A DNA stretch of 64,000 nt from Silene latifolia (GCF_048544455.1 NC_133538.1:17637469-17701468); one strand, 5' to 3'. Positions 12,044-24,177 are shown, numbered from the stretch's first letter. The notes: generated from the sequence alone by a model not told the origin. Numbers and translations: made by a program.

Positions 12044-13274
12044 CTACATGATGTTTTCTCCGACTTTTAGTTTCTTAAAGATCGGCTCACAAATCATCGT
12101 CAACTTCGCGACAAAATGGCTTATGTATTGAACTCTTCCCAGAAAACCTTGAATTTCTTTCTCGGTCTCGGGATGGGGCATTTCCATGATGGCTTTGATC
12201 TTTGATGGGTCTACTTCGATGCCACGGTGGCTAACGATATGACCCAACAGTTTGCCAGAGGTGACACCGAAAGCACAGTTCTGCGGATTCAGTCTCATGT
12301 TGTACTTACGCAATCTTTCAAAGAATTTTCGTAGCACCCAATATGGCCACTAGGTTCCTTTGATTTGACTATCATGTCATCGACGTAAACTTCAACTTCT
12401 TTGTGCATCATATCATGTAGCAATGTCGTTGCCGTTCTCTGGTACGTTGCCCGAAAGGCATTTTTGTGTAACAATAGGTTCCCCATTGTGACGTAAACGC
12501 TGTCTTATGCATGTCCTCCTCGGCCATCTTAATCTGATTGTAACCGGCATATCCATCCATGAAGGACAGTAATGCATGATTTGCGGTATTGTCAACCAAG
12601 ATATCGATGTGAGGTAATGGAAAGTCGTCCTTTAGACTAGCTTTATTCAGATCCCGAAAGTCCACGCATACGCGAACCTTACCATCCTTTTTCGGTACTG
12701 GCACTACATTGGCGACCCAATCCGAATACTCTGACACATTGATGAACCCGAATTTAAGTTGTTTATCAATTTCTTCCTTAACCTTTAAAGACCACTCCGA
12801 ACACATTCTGCATAGCTTCTGCTTTACTGGCTTGAACCCTGGTTTGATAGGAATCCCGTGCTCTGCAGTTTCCCTATAAATTCCCGGAATGTCTTTGTAA
12901 GACCATGCGAAAACATCTTTGAACTCAATCAGCAGGTCAATGGACCCTTGTCTCTCTACGGGATCTAAGGTAGTTCCTATCTTAAGCTCTTGTGGTTCTA
13001 GGGTGGTTCCCACATTGATAGTTTCGGTATCTTCGATCACCGAGTTTCTTTGGTTATATTCTTCTAACCCTCTAACCAATTGTTCAGGTGGTTCTACCTC
13101 CTCTTCTTCTTCTTCTTCAACCTGCTCTCCTTCGGCCTCATTCTCAATGTTACTACTAAAACAATTATTTTCAAAAATTGAATTGCAATGTAAATAAAAC
13201 AAGTCGTAAGCAAACTGGTTCATCTTATTATTATTAATTTCAAACTGCGCGAAATGCGCTAACATTTTTGCCAA
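12044..13274 (-). pseudogene. Tat element 1 reverse transcriptase
   Basis: The frame 13274-12408 starts with a leader containing an acidic run, then the Tat hallmarks DVFAWSYKDIPGI and HGIPIKPGFKPVKQKL. The RT fingers and palm follow (VVPVPKKDGKVRVCVDFRDLNKA, LLSFMDGYAGYNQIKMAEED) up to KMPFG. A frameshift near 12450 moves to a second frame that carries AFRATYQRTATTLLHDMMHKEVEVYVDDMIVKSKE, whose YVDD catalytic box is intact. A second shift near 12340 leads to the thumb (FGVTSGKLLGHIVS). The catalytic residues are preserved but the frame is broken twice. It once copied element RNA into cDNA. Confidence 0.9.
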
Positions 13275-13495
13275 CTGATCAGAGGTCAGTTACAAGACAA
13301 CAGAGGTACTCAAGACAGGCCCTGGGATACTAGAATTAGAAAGGGGTGCATTGAAAGGAAATTCTTGGAAGGGGGTGGCTTCGACACCTTACTCCTTAGA
13401 CTCAAACTTAGGACTCTTATCAGAATCGAACTCAGAGTCAGACTCAGACTCGGACTCAGACTCATAACCATCATCTAGTTTGACCATTTCTTCTT

Positions 13496-13791
13496 CTAAG
13501 GGCAGTAGAACTTTTGGTCTGTGATGCAGTAGTAATCTATACCCACCCTCGTCTTCTCTTCTAGGTACGACATCTTTCTTGCTGATCTAAACCACCACTG
13601 ATGCCAGGCCTTGGTTACCTTGCTCACCTCTATAGCGTCCCAACCACAGCGTGGCAATACATATCCTACCATTAAGTCTTTTGAGGACCCAACCTTGTAT
13701 GCGGGTGAGTTCTTACCCGTGCCATTGCGGATTATGTATTTGGCGAGATACTTGATGAATTCTAGGTAGTTTGAGGCCAACTTCTTCCCGC

Positions 13792-13839
<48 letters not shown>

Positions 13840-14763
13840 CTGCAGTTTCAAAAATCAGGGTTGGGAGTATCTTCCCTTCATTACCTTGTTCATCTCTTCA
13901 TCGATTTTTATCGCCGAATTTCGGATTCCCAGGAAGTTCATGGAATTTGTGAGCTTGCTATTGGCGTCGTCAATTGTTCGACGTTGGTGCTTAAGATAAC
14001 CCGAGATTGGTTTCTCGATATCTGTCCTAGTCTTTTGAAGCTGCTTAATGAGGGAAGCCTCTGAGGTCGACCCTTCACTAAGTGCCTCGACTAAAGTAGG
14101 TTCTTTTGAGGATCCCTTATCTGGAACATCCTTGGCAATAGCAGTGTGGTTTGCCTTCTCAACTCGGTAGGGGCGCCCATATTGAGTCAAATGATTGGAC
14201 TCAAGGACATCCTTCCTTAGTTTCAAGATTTCATCTTGGGTTTGTGGGACAATCGCTCCTTTAGTAAGATAAATATCATCTTCATTATCGTCCCAGATTC
14301 CATGGATTTCATTCCCATTATAGAGAAGGTATGGTGTGCAGTCGATACCGAAATCCCTAAATCGAACATCATTCTTCGGGCTTGGGAGGTACTTTGGGCA
14401 ACCCATAAGTACTTTTCCTACAAAGAGATTTTTGGAACGATGGTGGTCCTGGGCCGTAGGGTCATAGCGAATACCTTTCGAGAGTTTCAGTCGACTTTGC
14501 ATGAGCTCGATTCATTTCTCAAGTTCAGACATTTCCGATAGGGAAGTTACAGCTTTTTCCCCACTCATCTTTTTTGCGATAACATCCAATCGAGCTATCA
14601 TCAACTCCATAGTTTCACTCTGCTTAGTGACAGAGGCTTCCATTGCTTTCTTTCGGGTTTGAGGTGGCCTTTCTACAAGAAAAACCTTGAAGCAAATCAA
14701 TACTCGAATCAAAATCCCCTGCACAAATAAGGACTCGACACACGGACTTGACCTTTGACTCAA
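13496..14763 (-). pseudogene. Unrecognised ORF in gag-protease position of Tat element 1
   Basis: Three successive minus-strand frames (14763-14512, 14502-13855, 13780-13496) form a coding-like stretch of about 390 codons upstream of RT. A helical N-terminal block (ETMELMIARLDVIAKKMSGE) is followed by a domain with conserved-looking Gly, Cys and Trp (GIWDDNEDDIYLTKGAIVP; CGWDAIEVSKVTKAWHQWW). I see neither a capsid major homology pattern, nor a zinc knuckle, nor a protease DSG/DTG triad. It may be the extra 5' ORF (ORF1) that Ogre elements carry, with gag and protease deleted, or a captured host sequence. Confidence 0.45.
13796..13837. repeat. (CT)n microsatellite
   Basis: About 21 uninterrupted CT dinucleotides lie inside the unrecognised Tat ORF region, at the boundary of two of its frames. 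The expansion could account for one frameshift. Confidence 0.95.
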
Positions 14764-15702
14764 ACTTGACTCAAAGACAGAACTAGACCCAGGAAATGAG
14801 CTAAATGGCTCACTTATAAGAGGTCACATGGGAGAGGGGTCTAGACCTAACATGGGCTATGGCTCAACTCAACTAACTTCTTGACTTGGACTTGACATTA
14901 ACTCGGTGTGACTAACCCGTGGTTGAACCAAACATGGTTCATGGGCTCATGGAAAACGCCCTAGGTGGTCTACAATGGACGTTTTGGTGGTTTGACTTTG
15001 ACCAAATGGTCGACATACTTGACTTGGACCCAAGAGGTGGCTTGGGCGACCCACTAGGGTCATGTATTGGCTAGACACATAGTTTACTTGAACCTACGAC
15101 AAAACCAAACTTGACTCGAAACATATTCTATGCTCGGGAATGGTGAGAAATCACTTCGGAATTGATTTGAAAATGGATGATTTGAAAATGAGATTTTAAA
15201 TGGGCAGCACGCCGGCTATAAAAAGCTCATTTTGTTCAGAAAAAACCTATATCTATTTCGGCAGCATTCCGAGTTTGAAAACATGATTGATTTGAAGACG
15301 ATTTTCGAAAAAAAATGGTTTTGACAAAACAGTTGAGATTTCCGAAAAGACATGGATGATGATCACATGGCACATAATCATTCGCATATTAATCGTGCAT
15401 GAACCTAGACTCTTCTAAGTCTTGGTCGGTCCTCTAGTCGGGTCTATGCCAATGATCCACCTTATCAAAGTAAGTCAAGCCTCCCATAAACAGAAGTGTG
15501 CAATATAGTAAGAGCAAGTGCTTGAAGATCTCGGCGGTACCATCTTGATATTTAAATTGGCATAGTGGACGTCACCTCCTAACTATTGAAATCGACCCAA
15601 TGGGTGAGGTGGTCCTCCTAAAGTCTCAAATGGGTAATGCATGTATGCAAAACAAATCATAGTGTTAGTCCTATTAGCCATCATTTTCCTTTTCAAGTTA
15701 CA
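14764..15702 (-). other. Tat element 1 leader, non-coding
   Basis: Sequence between the primer site and the first coding frame. It shows many repeats of CTTGACTYGGAC-like words but no credible frame. A plus-strand GGCTATAAAAAG sequence at about 15208-15219 looks like a TATA box but has no coding region behind it. Confidence 0.5.
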
Positions 15703-15722
15703 ACTTCCCAGCGGAGTCGCCA
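15703..15722 (-). promoter_or_regulatory. Primer-binding site, Arg-tRNA type
   Basis: The minus strand reads TGGCGACTCCGCTGGGAAGT, the type of primer site common in Ogre/Tat elements, three bases inside the LTR end at 15726. Confidence 0.8.
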
Positions 15723-15725
15723 AAA

Positions 15726-18622
15726 TGTGGACGTGGGAATTTGATGATCCACGGGGTTGAAAATCGTCTTGGAGTCGCCACCAAATTTAAGAAAATTTGG
15801 GAACCATTTTGAAAAATGAGATTTGAGCTCGTTGTTGAAAGTACGTGATGGGAAGTTCGTTAATAAAACACTCACCCCCGCCCGTTGCAATAACGGCCTC
15901 TACTTGGGACTATGATGGCTAATTAGACAAGACTACGATTATTGTATGAGAGTGCAAAACACCATTTTAAACCTATCATGTGATCTTGGTTTCTAATCGT
16001 TTAATGCATCTAATCTACTTTGTCCAAGTGATTTAGCATGTGAGGTTGATTTGAGCTATGCTAACAAGAATTCACAAACATGGCTTTGATGGGAGTGGGG
16101 GAGCCATTGGGGAGCTAAGATATTACAACCCAGATGATTCTCGTCGACTCGATTTGCAAACAATTGAATTAAAGATACAACTCGATCTAAATACAATTGG
16201 TAGACATGATGCATGACGCACGATACGAGCTAGCCTACTTAGGCCTCTAAATTCGTGCCATATGGTGAGGCCACGGCTCAATATGGGCTTCGTCCTTGGC
16301 CTCATCATCGTTTTACGCACTCACTTAGATTTAATTAGTTAAAGACTTTAATTTAACTAACTAAAGCAAAGGTTTTGTAAAATCATTTTGACTCAAAATA
16401 AAGGACTAACTTGACCCATATTTAAAGTACAAATTACATTGCTTGAAATAAATTACAATAATTACAACGATTAAATAACAATAACGATTGAAATAAAACG
16501 CGATAATTAAACAAAGGGGGCACGAAGGCCAAGGCATCACACGGCCAAAACGGGTGGTCAAAATTGACTATTCTAGTCATCGAGTGTCATGAATCGGATG
16601 GTAAGCACGCGCAATTCAACTAGCGAGAAATTGTCATAAGAAGAGATGAATTCATTAACTTCTTTAAAGAAATTCATTTAAAATCCTATGTTGGGTTTTG
16701 TATGGCCTATTGAATGTCTAATTCAATTAACATGCATTCTACATATTAAATTGGCCAAGTTACGATTTAGCGATAATAAATGACATAACAAACATGTATA
16801 CATTATAAATTGAAATAATATGAACTAAACATGTGATTTAATTCTAAATATTTCATAGCTAAAATAAAAACGAGTCATTAAAATATGTGAATACGAATAG
16901 ACTAATTAAGATTTCATTTCAATCAATTTAAAAGCAAATTAATTCATTTTATAATTAAAACATGAAATTAATCTAATTAAAATGTTATCGTCATAAATTG
17001 AAAGACTAAGCATCGGATTAACTAATTCTAAACAACATTTAGACCATCATTAGCATAATAATTACGAAACATATTAACTAACATGAGGCTATAACTAACG
17101 AACGATAAAAAATGAAACAAAAAGGCCTTAGGCCGTGGCATACACGAGAAAAGGAGAAAGAAAGAGATGGGATTTTGTGCACTCTCAACTTACATGTAAA
17201 CTTGGACACCACTCGGGATCCCGTATGCAAGTGTTGCTTACAAGGCGCGTCTAGGTGGGTAAAAGGCACTTCGTGCAGCGATTTTCAAACGAAGATTATG
17301 ACTTCATTTCTTACTCAAATTTAATTCCGGAAGATGTTCTGGAATCCTTAGACTCCAAATATTTGATTTTAGCAAAAAAAAAGACCAAAAACTATTTTAA
17401 AAAGACAATAATTGGACGAGAATAGGTGCTGTCCAGAACGCGAGAGAACACGAAAAAGATAGAAAATCGATGCTCTAATGTTCGTCTAATCTCTTGTGTG
17501 AAATTTGTGCTTTGTTTCTGTGTATGAGAGGAGTTTAGGTTTGCTTTATAACGTGATAATGGAGGGCAAATTCTAGGGTTTTGAATGCTCTAACAAACCG
17601 TGTATGGCTCGTGTTTTCCGTCCCCTTTCTTGGTGTGTATGTGCTTGTTTATATAGGAAATGGGAATGGGGTGCTAGGGTTAGATTATTTGGCTGCTTAG
17701 GAGTTGGCTTATGGAAGGGGTAAGATATTTTAGTCGAAATATGGAATGTGGAAAGATAATCTTTCGGTTTTGGAAAAGATCGACACATGATATTCAGTTT
17801 CTGTTTTGGTGGGATTCGTTAGCTATTAGGATAGGGGAAAATAACTATCTTAATTGGGGAATAAGTAAGAAAAGATAGGGGAAGGAATTGGGTTGGATGA
17901 GGGCTCGAAAGCCCTCTGTTTTGCTGCGCAAAATAGAGCACAAGTGCGGGTTAGGGGTTGCGGTTTGGGCTTGGTTATGGGCACGGATTTGGGTTAAGAT
18001 AGGTGTTGGGTTGGTGGGCTAGGTAGGAGTGTGGTCTAGGCTTGGTTGGATGGTGGTTTAATCACGGGTTTGGGATCGAAAAAATAGGGGAGGGGTTATG
18101 GTTTGGGACGCGGGTTTGGGGAATAAAAGGAAGGGGATGGGTGGTGTGTATGGGGGTTCGAACTCGGGACCAAGGGGGATGGGTTGCACCAAAGCTATGC
18201 CTCGAAAATCGTGTCAAAAACAGTTAAAAAAAAGCTTAAAACCGTCTTAAAACCTCGTTTAACACTGCTTGAAAAATCATTTATTCGAATTAAAATAAAA
18301 AGATAAAAACACGAAACTCTCACACATTTCATTCAAATAAATTCAAAATAAAAACTTTGAATAATAATTTATTTTTCGAATAAATTATAAAAGCTTTAAA
18401 TTTTAAATAAACTCAAAAATACGAAAACCGATGAAATAAATTTCATTTATTTTGAAATAATTTAAATTTCATTTAAATTATAAAACCGTCGAATAACGCT
18501 TGTCCCGCATCACCAAACGGAATCCGCTAACGAGCGATGTCTGTAAACATGTGTCCTATCATCATAGGGTGTTTTGTCGGGATTTCTGTAAATTCCAATA
18601 TTGACGGATACGGATATTTACA
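15726..18622 (-). mobile_element. Tat/Ogre element 1 5' LTR (2.9 kb)
   Basis: On the plus strand it begins TGTGGACGTGGG beside the primer site and ends GGATATTTACA, that is TG...CA over 2897 bp. The far end was chosen because the minus strand there starts TGTAAATATCCGTATCC, with sequence change beyond it. Multi-kilobase LTRs are typical of Ogre. Near the primer end it holds a TTGGTGGCGACTCC motif, which also occurs in the solo LTR at 30812-33256 and the fragment at about 18895. The far boundary is less certain than the near one. Confidence 0.65.
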
Positions 18623-18996
18623 CCGTGGGTGGGGCATAGGCTGAGGTCCATGGAAATTGAAGGGTGGCGGGTCTGGGAAAGGGGTGACGAGAGCGGGTCT
18701 GACCGGTGGTGGGGGCGAGCTTGGCTTGCGGTATGGCGAGCCTGGCCAATGTGGACATGGGCCACCTGCGCGCCAATCTGCGGACGCACAGCGGTCCAAA
18801 AACCATGCTCGGGGACGTAGAAATGCTATCGACCGGATCGCTTTAGATCGGTCGGTTTCGTCTCGAAGAAGGTCTCGAAAACGATGAAGAGATGTTCGGA
18901 GTCGCCACCAAGCAATTATGGGATGCCTGGAAACCGTTCAAAATCCACTTTATACCTCGGTTAAATGAAGCACAAAGCAGTGTTTGACATAGTTAT
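18623..18996. other. Unclassified fragment, probably another Tat/Ogre LTR piece
   Basis: GC-richer DNA next to the LTR. The right part (18895-18950) contains GGAGTCGCCACCAAGC followed by a GGATGCCTGGAAACCG stretch. This parallels the matching zone near the primer end of the LTR at 15726-18622 (from 15772), suggesting a scrap of a related LTR. Overlapping Pro/Arg-rich frames look like base-composition artefacts. Confidence 0.4.
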
Positions 18997-19557
18997 TATA
19001 ACAACCCGACCCGCCACCGTCGTCGAAACACAACACTAATATTATGGGAGGTGTACCTTTGGGCCCATTATTTGTCCTTTCTTAAACCCAGAAGCACAAG
19101 GCCTTTTTACTAGATGGTGGGTGAAATCTCTTATAAATATATCACAAGCTCTATATTTTCCCGATGTGGGACAACTTTACTCTCAATCTCTTTGAGTGTT
19201 ACAAACTCCCACACTTAAAGAACACAACGACCTCGTTGTGCCTCGAAGCTGACCGCAGCCAAGCCCAGAATCTTCCCCCGCTAAGTGGGTGACCCGGGTA
19301 CTCCTGACCATAGGCTCACCACACGGTCGCAGGATTGCTCTGATACCATTTATAACAACCCGACCCGCCACCATCGTCAAAACATGACCCCAATAAGATG
19401 GGATGTGTACCTTTGGGCTTATTATTTGTCCTCACTTAAGCCCAAAAGCACAAGGCCTTGTTACTAGATGGTGGGTGGAATCTCTTATAAATATATCACA
19501 AGCTCCATATTTTCCCGATGTGGGACAACTTTACTCACAATTTCTTGGGGTGTTACT
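18997..19557 (-). mobile_element. TRIM (miniature LTR retrotransposon)
   Basis: Two direct repeats of about 207 bp (18997-19203 and 19351-19557) flank only 147 bases of interior. Directly inside the right repeat the minus strand reads TGGTATCAGAGC (19337-19348), an initiator Met-tRNA primer site, so the element is minus-oriented. The repeats hold the GTCCCACATCGG motif common in plant TRIMs and a TATAAATATAT box. There is no coding capacity; it must use enzymes from other elements. Both repeats end in TATA on the primer side rather than the usual CA. No clear target duplication was found. Confidence 0.85.
19337..19348 (-). promoter_or_regulatory. TRIM primer-binding site (initiator Met-tRNA)
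   Basis: TGGTATCAGAGC on the minus strand, 2 bases from the right terminal repeat of the TRIM. Confidence 0.88.
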
Positions 19558-19559
19558 AG

Positions 19560-19735
19560 ACCTGTCAAAACCTGACCCGACCCGAAAACCGACCGTAACC
19601 CGACCCGTAAATAACCCGCAAATAACCCGGTTTTTTCAACCCGAACACGAAAAATACCCGTAACCTTTTTGACCCATAAATAGCGGGTCGAAACCCGATC
19701 CGTAACGGGTTGACCGTTGGGTCAAGGCAATATAT
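19560..19735. repeat. ACCCG-rich degenerate repeat
   Basis: Repeated ACCCG and ACCCGACCCG words (reverse strand GGGTCGGGT) over about 170 bases. Such words occur in several plant mobile elements. I cannot assign it to a family. Confidence 0.55.
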
Positions 19736-19835
19736 CTTCCTTAAAATTAATAATGTCAAATACGTATTGACTTATAAAATTATAAGGAAAGATATGTATC
19801 TATACAGAATGCTACGTCTTCACCTCGAATCTTAT

Positions 19836-20170
19836 GCAACGCCATCACATTAAAGTGTGTGTCACGCCATCACTTTTACCATATTACGTCGATCCATATT
19901 CTACGTCAGCATTGCCATGTCATCATTTCAGGCGACATGCCATGCTATCACCTTGAAGTGTGTGCCACGCCATTACTTTCACCGTGTTACATGAAACCGC
20001 ATTCCACGTCGGCACTGCCACATAATCACCTCAATGACATGCCACATCATCACTTCAAAGTGTGTGCCACACCGTCACTTTCATCGTATTACGTGGAACC
20101 GCACTCCAGGTCAGCACAACCACCTCATCACCTCGGATCACATGCCACGTCTTCATTGTCATCTTATTTG
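19836..20170. repeat. Tandem repeat, period about 102 bp, three copies
   Basis: The word AAGTGTGTG followed by CCACGCC-like sequence and a TATTACGT-like word recurs at about 19853, 19956 and 20058, with the intervening sequence similar but diverged. It holds no coding sequence. Confidence 0.7.
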
Positions 20171-21042
20171 AGACTCATGTCGTACATAGCGAGTTAGTGA
20201 GAGTAAGATGATGATAACGAGGTGGTGATGGCGAGAATGATGATAATTAAGTTAACTAACACGAGCAAGAGGAGACCACTCATCCTAACCACCACTAGCC
20301 TACACCATGACGCACCCCGAAAACCCCTAACCACCAGCCAAAACCGCCCCCACAACCCTCAACAACCACACCCTAATCACCCTTAAACCCGACGCCAATC
20401 AACAGCACAAACATCACACCCACCACCCTTACCACCACCATGATAACTAGTGGCCACCACCGTGGTCTCCCCTGACCCACGGTGGTCCCACCAACCGTCA
20501 CAACAACCCAGTCAGTCCCCGACAAAGATAAAAAATAGCCCACGACTCAATTCGACACCACCGCACCAACCACCACCTGCAACCACCCCGTCACCACCAT
20601 CAGATTCACCCAACGCCAACAAGACCAACCACCCAAGTCTCGGGTCATGTCGTCATACATACAAGGTTTAAACTCCATCTTAAAGTCCACGACAGCTGCC
20701 CCTTTAGAAGTCCAAAACGCCACCCACGGTGGTCAACGACGGTCACATACGGTCTTACTAGAATCACGGTGGTCAAAGGCAACTACTAAGGTCAACGACG
20801 TAGGTCACGGTGGTTTATACGATGTTCATATGATAATTTAATTGAATAGAACGATATAAAATACGACGATCTTACCTTAATTAAATTAGCGATGTTAATG
20901 CTCCTTCCGTCTCCTAGATCTCCTTCTTATTTCTTTTATAAATTACTTTTCAGATTTCTTTATATTTATAGGCTAGGTTTAGGATGTATAAGACACTAAT
21001 TACAAAACTAATACCTTATTACTCTTGTTATTAGGAAATATA
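20171..21042. other. No gene seen
   Basis: A stretch with short GGTGG/CCACC-rich low-complexity tracts. The Pro/Thr-rich frames follow from composition. No terminal repeat or domain was recognised. Confidence 0.5.

Positions 21043-21131
<89 letters not shown>
21043..21131. repeat. (CTA)n microsatellite
   Basis: About 29 uninterrupted CTA units. A second, imperfect ACT/ACC tract lies at 21246-21315. The poly-serine frames over these tracts are artefacts. Confidence 0.95.
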
Positions 21132-21245
21132 GAGTGCCTCTTTCATATCCGCATCGACTCTCTAAAGCCCCGCCTTTTCGAGCGGGCAACTTTATCTGAT
21201 CAAAGGCCGGGGCAGTCATTAGAAAGGGAAAATCTTACGATTCTA

Positions 21246-21287
21246 CCACTACTACTACTACCACTACTACTACTACTACTACCACGC

Positions 21288-21315
<28 letters not shown>
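21246..21315. repeat. Imperfect (ACT)n/(ACC)n tract
   Basis: A mixed ACT and ACC triplet tract 115 bases downstream of the pure (CTA)n array; possibly a decayed part of one larger array. Confidence 0.85.
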
Positions 21316-21319
<4 letters not shown>

Positions 21320-21455
21320 AACTCTTCTACAAAGGAGACCAAAGAAGTCCCCTAAGAAATCAAAAGCACAAAAAAAACTCCAAAAAAAAACCCTACAGAA
21401 GTCGAGACCTAACAACTAACTTAATTTTTTCAAAAATAGGTATAGGAGATGAAAC

Positions 21456-21779
21456 TCATCCTAGGAAAATCCTAGCATTACGTTCTTGACATAGATAGTA
21501 TAAAGTGGCAATCAAACCACTACGCTGCCAACCCTGATGAAGGGAACTTCCTTGCACATAGAAACTGAACCAGTTGACCACCTGCACCAGATCAGGGGGA
21601 AGGTGAGCAACACGAAGCCACTGAGTAATGTAAATCCAGACTTGGCCTGAGAAAGGGCACATAAAGAAGTGATGTCTATGGTCCTCGCTATGCCTTTCAC
21701 ATAGAACACAACGGTTTAAAAGATAAATGCCCCGCTGCACCAAATTATCAATAGTTGCTAGTTTGTTATTAATGGCCAA
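21456..21779 (-). pseudogene. LINE reverse-transcriptase zinc-binding fragment
   Basis: A 107-codon minus-strand frame reads MAINNKLATIDNLVQRGI, then CVLCERHSEDHRHHFFMCPFS and VWIYITQWL. This is the zinc-binding C-terminal region (zf-RVT) found after the reverse transcriptase of plant non-LTR retrotransposons, with its C-C-H-C ligands visible. Only this piece is present; no endonuclease, RT palm or poly-A tail is found next to it, so it is a truncated relic. Confidence 0.82.
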
Positions 21780-24054
21780 GACAGCTACAAAAGAGTGCTT
21801 CTTATACCTAGATCCTTGATAAAGTGTGATGAAACATACTTAGTGGTTCTTACACCTAGATCCTTGATGAAGTGAGTATATTTGATTGGTGGATTCTGTG
21901 TGTCAAGTGTGAGTTGCATTTGTTACTAACGTTATAGAACTTGGCTTTGTTGTTTATGTTTGGGATACTAGTGTTTAGTACTTGACTTAGAATGTATGAA
22001 ATTGAATGGTGGATTTGAGGATGTAGGATTGACTAAGTAAGTTGAGTTTATGATTGGCTTTCGTAATCACTTTGGACATGAGAGTTTGATAATATATATG
22101 TTACCATATAAGAAATGCTTATTGTGGGATTATTATTTGATTTAAGTGGGTGCTATTGATTACTACTTGAGGTATGGTATGAGAGTGAGAGTAAGCTACA
22201 TTGTTGGGAAGTCTTGGCACATGTTTTAGTAACTAGAAAGGATAATGGTATGGTTGACACCAATTGTTAGGTTAAAGAACATAGTTTCCATTTATGGTTT
22301 TAGGAACTTTGAGGTGGTAAAGCGTTATTACAACTAAGACCTTGTTTCTTGGGAACTCGATGGTAAGTAAGTTTTAAGATGTAATATTTGAAAGAATACC
22401 CCTTGGGATGTTGATGACCATAATGGATTGGTAATGTGATTTGATATTAGTTGGCCCCCTGAGAGTTCTTCATTTGAGAGAGACTTAGTATTGAGGAGTC
22501 TTTGTAACCCTATGGTTTTAGAAACTTTGAGGTTGTATTGAGTACTTGAGATGATGGGATGATGTTGTAGATGAGTGTAGTTTTGCTTTTGGGAATCTGT
22601 GATAAGTAACAGGATAAAAGGACTCGAGATCCTATTGATTTTTCAGACTTTGGATTGGCATGTTACTACCTTGTATTGAAATGAGAACCTTGTGGAATAT
22701 TTGAGGAACCTTTTCTTGGAGTTTAGAGCTTGGTATTGGGATTCTTGATTGAGGGTTTAATTTTCTGAGGAACCCATGGTTGACACTAGTTCGATATGAG
22801 TATAGCTTCGTTGGAAACCTTGACCTTGATCTTGTGGAAGTTTTTTGTGGATGTTCGAGGATTTGGAGTGATGAGATCACACTTATAGTGGAGTACCTTG
22901 TTTCATGGAATTGCTTAGGATGAAGTAACATGAGTGTTTTGAGGAAATCCTTGGAAGTGTTGTGATTATGAGTTTTGCTGTTAGGAAGTTTTCGGAACCG
23001 TTTAGGATGATGTTGTGGTTTGAGATTTGAGTATCTGGCATTTTCTTGTTGTCTAATTTCTCTTCTTCCTTGATTATAAGCGTTACCGTTCATACCTCTT
23101 TCGCTCGCTTCATCATGCTCCTCCCTTAAGTTGGATGCTAGCTACCTATAAAAACTCTACCTTTGACATTCTTATTGATTTGACTTCAATTCTTGCCCTA
23201 TGAAATTCATCATAGCTCTTCTGATTAGTTAAGTTTGAATCCTTTTGGCATACTTACACCTATGATGTCTAAGTTACTTTTCTTTTCGTACAATTTCTAA
23301 ACGTTTCGAGTTATCAGTTCTGGTTCATTGTTAAAAATTTATATTACTCTTACAAAACTTTACCTATTTTAAAAGGTTTGAAACTGAAAATTTGATTTAG
23401 TTCCCTATTTGTTCCTTGAGTATAGACTTCTCTATCATGATTTTAATTGCTAAACCTGATATTTCTGTAGATTTTAACCAATTTCTGTCAACTTTGATCT
23501 ATTTATGATTTCTTTGTCAAGGTTTGATATTACATTTTCAGAAATTTGACTCCCTTTTGAGTTAAAGGTGAAACCTTCATTTTCATTTTAGCTTTTTCAA
23601 AAGAAAATTTGAGTGAATTACTTTTCTTTTGATTTTGACGTTGATCGGATGTTAGAACTCGTTATTGGAGACGTTTGATAACTTGTTCTACTCTTGTCGA
23701 CGAGTGATTTTCGTTTTTTTGTTTTTAATTTGTCTTTGACTTGGAAAGTTAGCGTTCTTGTGTGCACGACAAGGGCAATTTCGTTCCATGAATGAGACTT
23801 ATACTTTTGAAAACTCTCCGTTAATGTTTTTGAAAGTGTTTTCATTTTGATTCATACAAATGATTTGCCTTGCGACTTGGTTCTGTCAGAAGATTTTAGT
23901 TGAAACTTTTGAAAGAAATTTAATTCTTACAAGTAATTAACCTTGTAATGTTTTGGTTATCGATTATCGATTTTAAAAGTTCAGTTTTATTTTTATAACC
24001 CTTCTTTTCTACCTTCAAGTTTCGAGGACGAAACTTTTTAAAAGATGGGGTGAT
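21780..24054 (+). other. 3' untranslated region of plus-strand Gypsy element
   Basis: Non-coding sequence immediately upstream of a polypurine tract and LTR. It contains a near-duplicate of CCTAGATCCTTGAT (about 21810 and 21855) and loosely repeated GGTTTTAGGAACTTTGAGG words (about 22300 and 22515). No RT or integrase was found, so the 5' part of the element has been lost or lies elsewhere. Confidence 0.5.
24038..24054 (+). promoter_or_regulatory. Polypurine tract
   Basis: AAAAGATGGGGTGAT directly precedes the TGTAACACCC LTR start, after a TTTCGAGGACGAAAC segment typical of the zone before chromovirus 3' LTRs. It marks the plus orientation of the LTR that follows. Confidence 0.7.
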
Positions 24055-24175
24055 TGTAACACCCGCGAATTTCCCATTTCGACATTTAAAATTTATTAAA
24101 CCGTTTGATTGCTTATTTATATTTTTGAATTATTCAATTTAAATAATTTTATTTCAAATACGATTTTTATGAACG

Positions 24176-24177
<2 letters not shown>

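Larger units (their letters stand above)
6750..18622 (-). mobile_element. Ty3/gypsy element, Tat/Ogre lineage (element 1)
   Basis: This is a minus-strand Gypsy element. In element order it has a 5' LTR (15726-18622), an Arg-tRNA-type primer site (15703-15722), a leader, an unrecognised ORF (14763-13496), RT (13274-12044), RNase H plus a second archaeal-type RNase H (11842-10000, split by a solo LTR), integrase (9835-8571) and an antisense ORF (6752-7867). RT before integrase makes it Gypsy. The second RNase H, the antisense ORF and the TGGCGACTCCGCTGGG primer site place it in Tat/Ogre. The 3' end is beyond the copia insertion. Confidence 0.82.

Noticed and set aside
18527..18887. Several overlapping Pro/Arg-rich frames on both strands
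   Set aside because: Five overlapping frames in a GC-rich patch with no domain; most likely LTR fragment.
20450..20841. Pro/Thr-rich frames as a possible cell-wall protein gene
   Set aside because: Short, overlapping, low complexity, no signal peptide or splice structure; explained by GGTGG/CCACC tracts.
21031..21415. Poly-serine and poly-valine frames
   Set aside because: Produced by the (CTA)n and ACT/ACC tracts; composition artefact.
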